Assembly: GCF_031834615.1 (NCBI RefSeq)
Contig: NZ_CP115543.1
Location: 507,001-571,000, forward strand
From: Stenotrophomonas aracearum
Lineage (GTDB): Bacteria; Pseudomonadota; Gammaproteobacteria; Xanthomonadales; Xanthomonadaceae
Direction: 5' to 3'
Length of the DNA stretch: 64,000 bases
Part shown: piece by piece, positions 33,822-42,034 of the stretch
How the letters are laid out: each line of letters starts with the position of its first letter
Numbering within the stretch: the first letter of the stretch is position 1
Program-made: the position numbers and the translations under genes
Notes under the pieces: generated by a model
Told to the model about the DNA's origin: nothing
The model's database searches: none
Seen by the model: the letters and a program-made list of their open reading frames with translations, nothing else

Positions 33822-34307
33822 ATGGGCATTCCACTCGACAGTTGGCACCCCGGCGCCGCGTACTACTTCAGTGCGCACCTGCGTGATCGGCGCAGCGACC
33901 TGCTGGTGGAGCATGCGCAGGCGCTCGGACTGGCGTTCCGGGTGGCGCAGCAGGCGCGACCGTTCCGGATCAATGCGATCGTGGTGCTGCCCAATCACCT
34001 GCACGGGGTGTGGACGCTACCGGCGGGTGACGAGGAGGGCCACCGGCGGTGGCTGCAGATCCAGGCTGTGTTCGATCGTCAGCTGCCCGGCCAGCCGGCG
34101 CGCGCGGTGGTTCACCGTGATCGCAGCGTGCGGCCCCTGTGGCACGACGACTTCCACGAACATCGGTTGGTGGATGCCGAGGATGTGCAGCGGCACATTG
34201 CCTACGTGCATGACAACCCGGTCCGGCATGGGCTGGTGCGCGATGCCTGCGAGTGGCCGTACAGCTCGATTCACCGCAGGCGGGCTGGGGAGGAGGAACA
34301 ATGCTGA
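33822..34307 (+). CDS. REP-associated tyrosine transposase (RAYT)
   Basis: A 161-residue member of the Y1/IS200-like HUH superfamily, RAYT branch. The HUH pair is in LPNHLHGVWTLP (His59, His61). The catalytic tyrosine is probably Tyr128 in YVHDNPVRHGLV, followed by EWPYSSIH. The N-terminal WHPGAAYYFSAHLRDR is a family mark. RAYT proteins bind and cut single-stranded REP hairpins and are thought to spread them. ATG 33822 is chosen so that the protein begins just before the conserved start of the domain. No terminal inverted repeats of an insertion sequence are visible, as expected for a domesticated transposase. Confidence 0.88.
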   Translation: MGIPLDSWHPGAAYYFSAHLRDRRSDLLVEHAQALGLAFRVAQQARPFRINAIVVLPNHLHGVWTLPAGDEEGHRRWLQIQAVFDRQLPGQPARAVVHRDRSVRPLWHDDFHEHRLVDAEDVQRHIAYVHDNPVRHGLVRDACEWPYSSIHRRRAGEEEQC

Positions 34308-34351
34308 CGCTTGGTTGGAGCTTGGTTCTCAGTGCGCGGCTGATGGAACAC

Positions 34352-34371
34352 GGCCATGCGGGGGCATGGCC
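34352..34371. repeat. hairpin downstream of the RAYT gene
   Basis: GGCCATGC and GCATGGCC form a perfect 8-bp stem with a GGGG loop, 45 bases after the RAYT stop. It lacks GTAG, so it is not a clear SMAG; it could be a terminator. The rest of 34308-34565 holds nothing I recognise. Confidence 0.4.
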
Positions 34372-34565
34372 TGTGGCGCCTTTGGAGGTGGGGAGCATTG
34401 CCTGCAGGGCGCGTTACAGGGGACGGGGAATACGGCGAACGCTTCGACACTGCATGCATGGGTCACGCCGGGGTTGGGCGCGGAGGGGAACCGCGCCGAC
34501 GAGGCAACGCCGGCGGCAGTTGCATATTCGTGGATCGCCTTACGGGTGCGCCAGCGATGCGGCGC

Positions 34566-34991
34566 TTAGGGGCAGTTGACCTGGAACACCGGGCCGGCAC
34601 CAATGAGGACCAGCGCCATGTAGTCGCTGTCCTTGTCCTTGCCCTTCAGTGTGGCGCCGGGGTTGAAGTGGAAAATGCCGAAGCCGCCCGTGGGGCGCAC
34701 CAGCGCCTTGTCGATCTGGTCGGCATCGTCCTTGAAGAAGTGCGCGATGTCGGCGCGCGAAGAGACCTGCAATGGGGTGCTGTCGCGCTGCCATTGCTCG
34801 TCACGGTTGAAAGAGACGAAATACTGGCCGGCCTCCTGTTCGATGCGGAATTCGGCCGGTTTGCGTGGATGGGTGGAGAAGCAGCCCAGCATGGGGTCGG
34901 ACGAGAACGTGCCGGGGCTGGTGTCGCGGTTGCCGCAGGCGGTTAGTAGCAGGGCGCCGGGCAGCAGGAGTAGCAACGGTAGTTTGCGCAT
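34566..34991 (-). CDS. hypothetical lipoprotein
   Basis: A 141-residue lipoprotein with a perfect lipobox (LPGALLLTACGN). The mature part has MLGCFSTHPRKPAEFRIEQE and GGFGIFHFNPGATLKGKDKD, predicted mostly beta. The final NCP supplies another cysteine that could pair with the one in LGCF. No family is recognised. The gene is alone on its strand. Confidence 0.65.
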   Translation of the reverse strand: MRKLPLLLLLPGALLLTACGNRDTSPGTFSSDPMLGCFSTHPRKPAEFRIEQEAGQYFVSFNRDEQWQRDSTPLQVSSRADIAHFFKDDADQIDKALVRPTGGFGIFHFNPGATLKGKDKDSDYMALVLIGAGPVFQVNCP

Positions 34992-35102
34992 TTCGGATCC
35001 CCCCTTGGGACAGGTATGGGGTCATGGTGCACCTGTTCCCGGTGAGGGGATGTGCACGGGCGCTGATGGTGTACGGTTGAGCCATCACACGGAGCACGTC
35101 CC

Positions 35103-35444
35103 ATGTCAGAGCACGGCGCAACGCCGCTATCGAATTCCGCCGCCCGACAACCCACCGTTGTCCACCGGCGCTGGCCGCTGCTGGGGGCGCTCAGTTGGCT
35201 GGTGGCGCCAGTTCTGTTGTTGGCCGCTTATGCGGCCGCGCAGGCTTCCCCGGAGGTGGCGCGGTTCCTGGTCGGGAGTGCCGGGGTTGCCGTGGGGGTG
35301 CTGGCGTCGTCGGTGCTGGGGTTGCTCTGCACCATTGGGTCGCGGGTTCGTGGGGAGCGCTGGCCGTGGGTGGGTATCGTCGGCGCGGTTATCAGCGCGC
35401 TGCCGTTGCTGTTGTTCCTGGCGGGGATGTTGTTCCGGTTCTGA
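35103..35444 (+). CDS. small inner-membrane protein
   Basis: A 113-residue protein with three hydrophobic segments (LGALSWLVAPVLLLAAYAAA, FLVGSAGVAVGVLASSVLGL, VGIVGAVISALPLLLFLAGM) behind a polar N-terminus. No functional motif is visible. It is followed by a cluster of three SMAG palindromes. Confidence 0.6.
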   Translation: MSEHGATPLSNSAARQPTVVHRRWPLLGALSWLVAPVLLLAAYAAAQASPEVARFLVGSAGVAVGVLASSVLGLLCTIGSRVRGERWPWVGIVGAVISALPLLLFLAGMLFRF

Positions 35445-35498
35445 GGCGCACGACCGGGCAAAGCTCGGCGCAACCTTGGGGTTCGCTGGCGCTGCTCA

Positions 35499-35591
35499 GC
35501 CAGGCAGGGCCTGGCTCTACCGCGGGGGGGTGTGGCGCTGCTCAGCCGGGCAGAGCCCGGCTCTACGCCGTAGCGCCGGGCTCTGGCCGGC
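35499..35591. repeat. cluster of three SMAG/REP palindromes
   Basis: Copies at 35499-35520 and 35544-35566 have GTAG on the minus strand (GCCAGGC..GCCTGGCTCTAC and GCCGGGC..GCCCGGCTCTAC). The third, at 35570-35591, has GTAG on the plus strand (GTAGCGCCGG..CCGGC). The last two face each other with three bases between. A longer unit including GCTGCTCAGCC is repeated in front of the first two copies. Confidence 0.7.
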
Positions 35592-35619
35592 TGCTCTTGG
35601 CGCGATGCATCATTTCGCG

Positions 35620-36675
35620 TCAGGCGATAAGCGGGCGGTGCAGCTCGACCGTTATGTGAACCAGCTCTTCGTGCACGGACAGGGCTTCGCGCAGCTGATC
35701 GGGCGTGACGTCTGAGTCGGTCACCACGCTCGCTACTACTGCGTACTTGCCGCGCCCTACCTGCCACACGTGCAGGTCTGCGAGGTGCGCGGCCCACGGG
35801 CCTTCTTCGATCACTTCGCGTACTTCCTCCACTACCGGAGCGTCCATCTCGGCGTCGAGCAGGATGCGGCCGGTGTCGCGCAGCAGGCCGATCGCCCACA
35901 CGGTGACCAGTACGGCACCTACCAGACCCATCAGCGGGTCCAGCCATGCGGCGCCCCAGAGTTTGCCGCCGATCAGCGCGACGATGGCGAGGACGGAGGT
36001 GGCGGCGTCGGCGATGACGTGCAGGTAGGCCGAGCGCAGGTTGAGGTCTGTGGCGTGGGCGTGGCCGGTTTGGGACGCGTGATCGTGATCGTGTGCGCCG
36101 TGATCTGCGTGGTCATGAGCGTGCCCGTGCCCGTGACCGTGACCGTGACTGTGCCCGTGACTGTGTCCATGACCATGACCATGACCATGACCATGACCGT
36201 GGCCATGCCCATGCCCCTCACTGTCATGCAGCCACCACGCGCAGATCAGGTTCACCACCAGGCCGACGACAGCAATGGCGATGGCCTGGTTGTAATGGAT
36301 GCTGCTGGGCGAGAACAGGCGTTCGATGGATTGCACGGCCATCAGGAGCGCCACGCCGAGCAGGGCGATGGCGCTGGTGTAGCCGCCGAGGATTTCGATC
36401 TTCCAGGTGCCGAAGGCGAAGCGGCCGTCGTGCGCGTAGCGGCGTGCGCAGGCGTAGGCGAATGCGGCCATGCCCAGGGCAAGGGCGTGCGAGCTCATGT
36501 GCCAGCCGTCGGCGAGCACGGCCATGGAGTTGAACCACCAGCCGCCGACGATCTCGACCACCATCATCACGGTGGTGAGGTACAGGGCCTGGCGGGTGCG
36601 GCGTTCGGCCAGCGGGTTGCCGTCGTCGAAACGGTGGCTGTGGCGGCGGGCGTCTGCGGTTGCGGCGAGGGACAT
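35620..36675 (-). CDS. dmeF: DmeF-like Co/Ni cation diffusion facilitator
   Basis: A 351-residue cation efflux protein of the CDF family. Membrane metal-site motifs are LADGWHMSSHALALG (residues 54-68) and LHVIADAATS (His217, Asp221). Between helices four and five lies a very long His-rich loop, residues about 153-205, made mostly of GHGH units; it binds divalent metal. The C-terminal cytoplasmic domain has DLHVWQVGRGKYAVVASVV. ATG 36675 starts the family-like N-terminus. Divergence from a CsoR/RcnR-type regulator and a GC-tract operator between them match the DmeR-DmeF cobalt/nickel systems of rhizobia. The metal is inferred. Confidence 0.88.
   Translation of the reverse strand: MSLAATADARRHSHRFDDGNPLAERRTRQALYLTTVMMVVEIVGGWWFNSMAVLADGWHMSSHALALGMAAFAYACARRYAHDGRFAFGTWKIEILGGYTSAIALLGVALLMAVQSIERLFSPSSIHYNQAIAIAVVGLVVNLICAWWLHDSEGHGHGHGHGHGHGHGHGHSHGHSHGHGHGHGHAHDHADHGAHDHDHASQTGHAHATDLNLRSAYLHVIADAATSVLAIVALIGGKLWGAAWLDPLMGLVGAVLVTVWAIGLLRDTGRILLDAEMDAPVVEEVREVIEEGPWAAHLADLHVWQVGRGKYAVVASVVTDSDVTPDQLREALSVHEELVHITVELHRPLIA
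36061..36219. repeat. His-codon hexanucleotide repeats inside dmeF
   Basis: The stretch coding for the His-rich loop consists of imperfect six-base units (CATGAC, CCGTGA and relatives on the plus strand). Runs of identical units could expand or shrink by slippage without breaking the frame. Confidence 0.6.
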
Positions 36676-36696
36676 GGGGGAACTGAGCCTTGGAAG

Positions 36697-36713
36697 ATAC
36701 CCCCATAGGGTAT
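36697..36713. promoter_or_regulatory. DmeR operator candidate
   Basis: ATACCC, spacer CCATA, GGGTAT: an inverted repeat with C/G tract and AT-rich flanks, like the sites bound by RcnR/DmeR/CsoR-type regulators. It lies midway in the 51-bp gap between the two divergent starts and could control both genes. Confidence 0.65.
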
Positions 36714-36726
36714 ATGCTTTGACCCC

Positions 36727-37002
36727 ATGGCGCATGTTCAATCACAACGTAAGGCTCTGCTGGCACGCGTGCGGCGGATGGCGGGGCAGGTGTCTGCCCT
36801 TGAGACGTCGTTGCAGTCAGAGGAGGCCGATTGCACGGACGTGCTGATGCAGGCTTCGGCGGTGCGCGGTGCAGCGCACGCGCTGCTGATGGCGCTGCTG
36901 GATGACCACCTGCAGGCGCACGTGGTGTCGCCGGAGGACCCGGAAGAGCGGGCGGCGGAAGCGCAGGTATTGGTGAAGTTGTTGCGGGCCTACGGGCGGT
37001 GA
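36727..37002 (+). CDS. dmeR: metal-sensing transcriptional repressor (DmeR/RcnR/CsoR family)
   Basis: A 91-residue all-helical repressor with the family core KALLARVRRMAGQVSALETS, then DCTDVLMQASAVRGAAHAL and LLMALLDDHLQAHVV. His3 of MAHVQ, Cys35 and the central His are the likely Ni/Co ligands, as in RcnR and DmeR. It should bind the operator between it and the DmeF-like exporter gene and release it when metal is in excess. Confidence 0.88.
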   Translation: MAHVQSQRKALLARVRRMAGQVSALETSLQSEEADCTDVLMQASAVRGAAHALLMALLDDHLQAHVVSPEDPEERAAEAQVLVKLLRAYGR

Positions 37003-37015
37003 CACAAGGCCGGGG

Positions 37016-37037
37016 GTAGAGCCGGGCCTTGCCCGGC
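37016..37037 (+). repeat. SMAG/REP palindrome
   Basis: GTAG followed by AGCCGGGC-CTT-GCCCGGC, between the DmeR-like gene and the convergent MerC-like gene. Confidence 0.7.
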
Positions 37038-37096
37038 TGGGCCTCAGCCATTAGATCCCGATGGCACGAGGGCTGCGGCGCAGCAAGGCGCGCCGC

Positions 37097-37468
37097 TCAA
37101 TGCCGGTGGCGGCGCCAGGCATTCCAGATGTGGGTGCTGGCGAGCAGCAGACTGCCGGCCACGGTCATGGGGGTTTCGGCCTCGTGGCTGGGCCATCCGG
37201 CAGCGCCGGCCAGGAGCAACAGCAGACCCAAGGCCGCACTGACGAGCGCCAAGCCCGGCAACGGATGCTGGACGTGCGCACGCCACAGCGCGAAACCGGT
37301 GGTCGGCGCGGCGATGGCGACGAACACGATGTGCACCCATTCGGCTTCGGCCCACACACCCATCAGTGGCAAGGCGGCTGCCAGCAAGGGCAGGGCCAGG
37401 CAATGCAGCAGGCACAGGCTCGAAAGGGCAATGGCGCCTGCGTCGAGCAGCGCGGAACTTGGCTTCAT
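37097..37468 (-). CDS. MerC-family membrane protein
   Basis: A 123-residue protein with four hydrophobic segments. The first carries the MerC-type cysteine region SSLCLLHCLALPLLAAALPL, the metal-passing pair of MerC transporters. A later part is VHIVFVAIAAPTTGFALWRA. No mer operon genes are near, so mercury transport is doubtful. A Zur-like box lies 26 bases upstream of the start codon, which points to use during zinc shortage. This is inference from the site. Confidence 0.75.
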   Translation of the reverse strand: MKPSSALLDAGAIALSSLCLLHCLALPLLAAALPLMGVWAEAEWVHIVFVAIAAPTTGFALWRAHVQHPLPGLALVSAALGLLLLLAGAAGWPSHEAETPMTVAGSLLLASTHIWNAWRRHRH

Positions 37469-37493
37469 GGGCGTGGGGGCCTGGAGCAGATGG

Positions 37494-37508
37494 TGTTATA
37501 CAGTAACA
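37494..37508 (-). promoter_or_regulatory. Zur-like box upstream of the MerC-like gene
   Basis: TGTTATACAGTAACA has TGTTA and TAACA arms in the spacing of bacterial Zur boxes (GTTATA..ATAAC type). It lies 26 bases before the start codon, where a repressor would block the promoter. Confidence 0.5.
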
Positions 37509-37625
37509 TTTAATGCCGGCTGATGCACGGCCGGCCACGGCTGATTTGAAGCCTGGGGTGGAACGCTGCGGGTCATGTGCGACCCGCAGGTGCAACCTGC
37601 AACACGCCTGCGGTCTGTATCCCTC

Positions 37626-37655
37626 ACCATCGACCATCGACCATCGACCATCGAC
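37626..37655. repeat. 7-bp tandem repeat
   Basis: Four full and one partial copy of ACCATCG, just past the 3' end of the ABC-F gene. Non-coding and likely variable between strains. Confidence 0.8.
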
Positions 37656-37660
37656 TTGGC

Positions 37661-39271
37661 CTATAGAAGCTTCAGCTCCCACCCCTCGTCCGTCGCGTCC
37701 AGCTGGTGGGTCAGCTGCACCGCATCCAGCAGCGCCTGGTCGTGCGACACGATCACCACGCTGCCCCGGTACTGGCTGAGCATGTGCTCCAGCGCGGCAA
37801 GCGATGCCAGGTCCAGGTGGTTGCCGGGTTCGTCCAGCAGCAGCAACTGCGGTGGTACTTCGGCATGCAGCACCGCGCCGAGTGCGGCCTTCATGCGTTC
37901 ACCTCCGCTAAGCGTGGCCAGCGGGCGCAGGCTGCGTTCGGCGTCCAGCCCGAGCAGGGCCAGCTGGGTGCGCAGGGTGGCGTCGCTGGCCTGCGGGTTC
38001 GCGCGCTGGAGCAGTTGCAGCGCCGAGTCCTGCGCGGGCAGCGCTGACAGGGTCTGGTCGAGCAGGGCGGTTCCCGCTGCGCGCTTCACCTCGCCTGCCA
38101 GTGGTTCCAGCTCACCCGCCAACACGCGCAACAACGTGGATTTGCCGCTGCCGTTGCGACCGCGCACGCCGATGCGGTTTCCGCGCTGCAGGTACAGGTC
38201 GATGTGCTGCCAGCGTGGTTCCACCCACGGCAGGATCACGCCAGAGAGCGACGCCACCTGCTGTGGGCCCGGAGTGGCGAGCGATGGGCCGAGCATGGCG
38301 ACCTGCGTGGCCACGTCCACCTCCGCAGCGGCTTCGCGCACGCGGCTGTCGGCAGCGGCGCGTCGTTCGGCGTGCTGCGCCTGCAGGCGGCCCGCACTGT
38401 TCTCGGCGCGGTTCTTCATGCCGCCCAGCAGGATCGGTGCCTGGTTGGCGGTGCGTGCGTCGCGCTGCGCGCGCGATTGGCGGTGCTCCTGGCGCTCGCG
38501 CTGTTCGCGCAATGCGTTCTGCTCCTGCCGCCGCTCGCGCTTGCGCAGCGCCAGCTGCGCTTCGGCAGTGGCCAGTTCGTCCTGGCGCTGCGCGGCGTAA
38601 TGGTCGTAGTTGCCACCGTAGCTGCGCAGCCCGCTGGGGCTGAGTTCGACAACGCGCTGCATCTGCCGCAGCAGGGCGCGGTCGTGGCTGATCACGATCA
38701 GGCCGCCACGCCACTGCGCCAGGGCGTCGATCAGGCGCGTACGGTGCGCGCTGTCGAGGTGGTTGCTGGGTTCGTCCAGCACCAGTGCGTCAGCGTCAGA
38801 CAACAGGGCGCCCGCCAGTGCCACTTGCATGGCCTGGCCACCGCTGAGCCGGGATGCCGGCGCGGCCGGGTCCAGCGTAGGCAATCCAAGCCGCTGCCAT
38901 TGCGCCTGCAACTGTTCGCGAAGGGTCCAGCGCTCACCGACCACGGCGAAATCATCCGGGTCCACGCTACCGGCTTCAATGCGGTCCAGTGCGTCCAGCA
39001 CCGGCGCAACACCTGCGAGGTCGGCGATGCGGCCGGGTTGCACGCCACTGTGCTGTGCAAGCAGGTGCACGTTGCCGAGGCGCTGGATGTGCCCGCTGCT
39101 GGGCGAAAGCTCGCCGGCCAGCAGCCTCCCGAGCACGCTCTTGCCCACGCCATTGCGACCGACCAGACCGGTCGGGGTGGTGTCGAACGAAGCGGAAAGT
39201 TCGGAGAAGAGCACCCGGCCGTCGGGCAGGGTGAGTGTCACGCGGTCGAGCGTGAGGGCGAATGCGGTCAT
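37661..39271 (-). CDS. ABC-F family ATP-binding protein
   Basis: A 536-residue soluble protein with two ABC domains. First: Walker A GRNGVGKS, signature RLSGGQ, Walker B LVLDEPSNHLD, and VISHDRALL. Second: GRNGSGKS, TLSGGE, LLLDEPGNHLD and VIVSHDQALL. The linker between them is long, charged and Arg/Gln-rich, as in ABC-F proteins that enter the ribosomal E site. There are no membrane segments. ABC-F proteins adjust translation and some give antibiotic resistance; the subgroup cannot be set from reading alone. It has no operon partner. Confidence 0.88.
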   Translation of the reverse strand: MTAFALTLDRVTLTLPDGRVLFSELSASFDTTPTGLVGRNGVGKSVLGRLLAGELSPSSGHIQRLGNVHLLAQHSGVQPGRIADLAGVAPVLDALDRIEAGSVDPDDFAVVGERWTLREQLQAQWQRLGLPTLDPAAPASRLSGGQAMQVALAGALLSDADALVLDEPSNHLDSAHRTRLIDALAQWRGGLIVISHDRALLRQMQRVVELSPSGLRSYGGNYDHYAAQRQDELATAEAQLALRKRERRQEQNALREQRERQEHRQSRAQRDARTANQAPILLGGMKNRAENSAGRLQAQHAERRAAADSRVREAAAEVDVATQVAMLGPSLATPGPQQVASLSGVILPWVEPRWQHIDLYLQRGNRIGVRGRNGSGKSTLLRVLAGELEPLAGEVKRAAGTALLDQTLSALPAQDSALQLLQRANPQASDATLRTQLALLGLDAERSLRPLATLSGGERMKAALGAVLHAEVPPQLLLLDEPGNHLDLASLAALEHMLSQYRGSVVIVSHDQALLDAVQLTHQLDATDEGWELKLL

Positions 39272-39446
39272 GCGACCTCCAGGAATGCCAAGGACTCCCC
39301 CTGCGGACAGGGCGGGAAGGAGACTGGCCGTCAGACGACGGCGGCATTACTGGCGCATGCAGGCACACCTCATTACAGGGACGGCTGGCTACCGCGTGGC
39401 CATTATAGGCACCCGCCGACGGGGGCCGATGAATGCCGGCACAGCG

Positions 39447-41048
39447 CTACTCGCGAAGGGTGTTGGGGTTCTGCATGTCTTCGGGCGCCTCACCGTACTG
39501 GCTCCGGCGGTGCTCGTGGTAGGCGATGAACTCCGCCGCCGGCAGGGGGCGCGAGAACAGCCAGCCCTGGCCGAATTCAACCTGGCGCGATTGCAGGTAG
39601 GCCAGCTGCGCGGAGGTTTCGATGCCCTCGGCCACGGTGAACAGCCCCAGCGTGCGGGCCATGTCGATGATGTGCGAGGTGACCGGGCTGGTGGCGCTGT
39701 GGGTGCCGATCGAGTCGATGAACGACTTGTCGATCTTCAGCGCATCCAGCGGCAGCTGCTGCAGGTACTGCAGGCTGGAATAGCCGACCCCGAAGTCGTC
39801 GATGGCCACGCAGTGCCCGGCCCGGCGCGCGGCGGCCAGCGAGGTGCGTGCCGCCTGGATGTCGAGGATGCCGCGCTCGGTGGCTTCCAGCCAGATCTGC
39901 TGCGGGTGGATGCCGGTGCCGATCAGTTTGCCGGTAAGTACCTTCAACGCACGCCCGCTGCTGACATCGCCGGCAGAGAGATTGATGGCGATGTGTGCGC
40001 TGCGGTCATGGATGAGCAGCTCGCGCATGTCGCCGAGCACCAGGTCCATGACGTGGTCGGTGAGCGGTTCGATCAGGCCGGTTTCTTCGGCCACCGGAAT
40101 GAACAGGTCTGGCCGTACCTGGGTGCCGTCGGCGCGCGTCCAGCGCACCAATGCTTCGGCGCCGACGCAGATGCCGGTGTCCAGTTCGATGATGGGCTGG
40201 TAGTGCATGCGGAACTCGCGGCGGCGCACGGCAGTGGCCAGTTCGCTGCGCAGCGACAGGCGCCGGCGCGAGAGCCAGATGCCGCCGGCGACGGCAAGCA
40301 ACGCACCCACCGCGCCCAGCGGCAGCAGCTGCCAGAACTGCTGCTGGAGGGCGGCGAGCAGGCCGGTGCGGGGGGCGATGGCGATTGCCAGCCATTCCTG
40401 GTCCTGCGCGGTGGCATGCAGGGTGCGTGGGGTGTGGCCGCTGTGCGGCTCGCGCAGCAGGCGCTGCAGCAGCTCCGGGTCGCCGATGGGCTGCTGCGCG
40501 ATCAGGCGGCCGTCGGGGGTGGCTACGGCCAGGCGGACGTTGGGCTCGGCGATGACATCGATGAACCGCTCCGGGTCCATCAGGATGTCGTGGCCGCCCA
40601 GCTGCACCGACAGCAGGGTGCCGGCCCCGTCGCCGGCCGCCGGACGCACGCCGAGGGTGATGGCGGCGCCGTCGGCGGTGATGTGGTCGGGGGTGGGCTC
40701 GGGCACCAGTTCGTCGGCCGCTCCCCAGGAGGTGCAGCGCAGGCGGCCTTCGGAGAAGTAGCCCACCTGCTCGGCCGAGGTGGTGGCCAGTGCCAGGCTG
40801 CGCATCAGCCGGATGTGTTCGGGCGAGCAGGCCGGCAGGGCCGACTGGTTGAGCTTGCGCAGGGCCAGCAGGCCGCCTTCATAGGCGCGGTGCGCGCGCT
40901 GCAGGGTGCGCTCGGCGGTGCGCTCCAGGCGGTCGGCTTCGGCCACCTGGGCACGGCTCCAGCTCACGTAGAGCAGCGCGGCCATCGGCAGGATGGCCCC
41001 GAGCACGGCGGCTAGCGCAATGGCGGCGATGGTGCTGACGCGCTTCAA
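39447..41048 (-). CDS. CSS-motif EAL-domain cyclic-di-GMP phosphodiesterase
   Basis: A 533-residue membrane protein. The N-terminal helix (IAAIALAAVLGAILPMAALLY) and a second at about 240 enclose a periplasmic CSS domain with ALPACSPEHIRLM and GRLRCTSWG, the redox-sensitive cysteine pair. The cytoplasmic EAL domain starts near EFRMHYQPIIELDTG and has AEALVRW, NLSAGDV, AIDDFGVGYSSL and KIDKSFI, so it looks active. The start is taken as TTG 41048, which follows GAGAGG at good spacing; no ATG or GTG gives a proper N-terminus, and the frame upstream is open but unlike protein. It hydrolyses c-di-GMP in response to periplasmic thiol state, as known for E. coli relatives. Confidence 0.88.
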   Translation of the reverse strand: MKRVSTIAAIALAAVLGAILPMAALLYVSWSRAQVAEADRLERTAERTLQRAHRAYEGGLLALRKLNQSALPACSPEHIRLMRSLALATTSAEQVGYFSEGRLRCTSWGAADELVPEPTPDHITADGAAITLGVRPAAGDGAGTLLSVQLGGHDILMDPERFIDVIAEPNVRLAVATPDGRLIAQQPIGDPELLQRLLREPHSGHTPRTLHATAQDQEWLAIAIAPRTGLLAALQQQFWQLLPLGAVGALLAVAGGIWLSRRRLSLRSELATAVRRREFRMHYQPIIELDTGICVGAEALVRWTRADGTQVRPDLFIPVAEETGLIEPLTDHVMDLVLGDMRELLIHDRSAHIAINLSAGDVSSGRALKVLTGKLIGTGIHPQQIWLEATERGILDIQAARTSLAAARRAGHCVAIDDFGVGYSSLQYLQQLPLDALKIDKSFIDSIGTHSATSPVTSHIIDMARTLGLFTVAEGIETSAQLAYLQSRQVEFGQGWLFSRPLPAAEFIAYHEHRRSQYGEAPEDMQNPNTLRE

Positions 41049-41245
41049 GCGGACCTCTCTGCCGGTTCGGGCGTGGGAATGAGCGCTATATGACCACCTG
41101 GCCCCGTGGTTTGAAACAGGGCTTTCCGCACAATCCTGTCGGGTTTTCCCCAGTGTCGATATCAGTCCGCCGAGGCCGGGTGAAGCCGACACGCCCTGGC
41201 GGGTTCACCTGCGGTTCGCGCCCCCGGCAGGATGATCGCGCCACC

Positions 41246-42019
41246 ATGAAGCCCCTCCTGCCCGTCGCGTTGGCCCTGATGCCGCTGCTGATGCCCGGTA
41301 CGGCGGCGGCGCGCACAGTCTATCGCTGCGTGCAGAACAACACTGTGAGCCTGGCCACGGCGCCCGAGCCGGGCTCGAAGTGCAAGGCACAGCAGGTGGA
41401 TGACAACGCGGTGCAGGCCCCCAACCTGTGGGGCAACATGGGGGTGTTCAGCGGCACCCTGTACGAGCGGGAGCAGGACGGGCAGCTGGTGTATTCCACC
41501 CGCAACCTGCCCGGTTCGCGGGTATTCCTGAAGTTCACCGTGGCTACGCCGCCCGGCGAACCGGCGCACGAAGGCATGGGCAAAATCGGCAAACCGCAGC
41601 TCAACCGCCACGCCAAGCAGTTCAAGGCGGCGGCGCGTGCGACCGGCGTGGACGACGCCTGGCTGCGTGCGATCGCGCATGCGGAAAGCAACTTCGATGC
41701 CGGCGCGGTGTCGCCGAAGGGCGCACAGGGCGTGATGCAGCTGATGCCCGACACCGCCACCGAACTGGGCGTTTCAGACCCGCTGTCGGCCGAGCAGTCG
41801 ATCAACGGCGGCGCGCGTTACCTGAAGGCACTGCTGGCGCGCTACAAGGGCGACCGTACGCTGGCGGCGGCGGCTTACAACGCCGGCATCGGTGCGGTGA
41901 CGCGCTACAAGGGCGTACCACCGTACGCCGAAACGATGGCGTACGTGGAGAAGGTAAGCACGTTGTACGCACGCTATCGCGAAGCAATGGGCTTCAAGCC
42001 GGAGACCCCGGCGCGCTGA
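41246..42019 (+). CDS. lytic transglycosylase (SLT domain)
   Basis: A 257-residue exported protein with a signal peptide (LPVALALMPLLMPGTAAA). Residues 23-70 form a DUF4124-like cysteine-containing part (TVYRCVQNNTVSLATAPEPG). The SLT domain follows from about 130: IAHAESNFDAGAVSPKGAQG with the catalytic glutamate, VMQLMPDTATELGV, and AAAYNAGIGAVTRYKGVP. It cleaves peptidoglycan glycan strands. ATG 41246 gives the signal peptide. It converges on the TPR gene. Confidence 0.88.
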   Translation: MKPLLPVALALMPLLMPGTAAARTVYRCVQNNTVSLATAPEPGSKCKAQQVDDNAVQAPNLWGNMGVFSGTLYEREQDGQLVYSTRNLPGSRVFLKFTVATPPGEPAHEGMGKIGKPQLNRHAKQFKAAARATGVDDAWLRAIAHAESNFDAGAVSPKGAQGVMQLMPDTATELGVSDPLSAEQSINGGARYLKALLARYKGDRTLAAAAYNAGIGAVTRYKGVPPYAETMAYVEKVSTLYARYREAMGFKPETPAR

Positions 42020-42034
42020 GTCGCGCCGGCCGGA

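Noticed and set aside
33822..34307. Complete IS200/IS605 element
   Set aside because: The transposase is of the single-copy RAYT type, with no accessory gene, no element-length flanking ends and REP hairpins beside it.
35973..36227. Thr/Met/Val-rich frame over the His-loop repeats
   Set aside because: A product of reading the six-base repeats in another frame; no start context.
37626..37655. CRISPR-like array
   Set aside because: Seven-base units in direct contact without spacers are a plain tandem repeat.
38204..41015. Long plus-strand frames opposite the ABC-F and EAL genes (441 and 750 codons)
   Set aside because: Both are antisense shadows of genes with full motif sets; composition is unlike protein.
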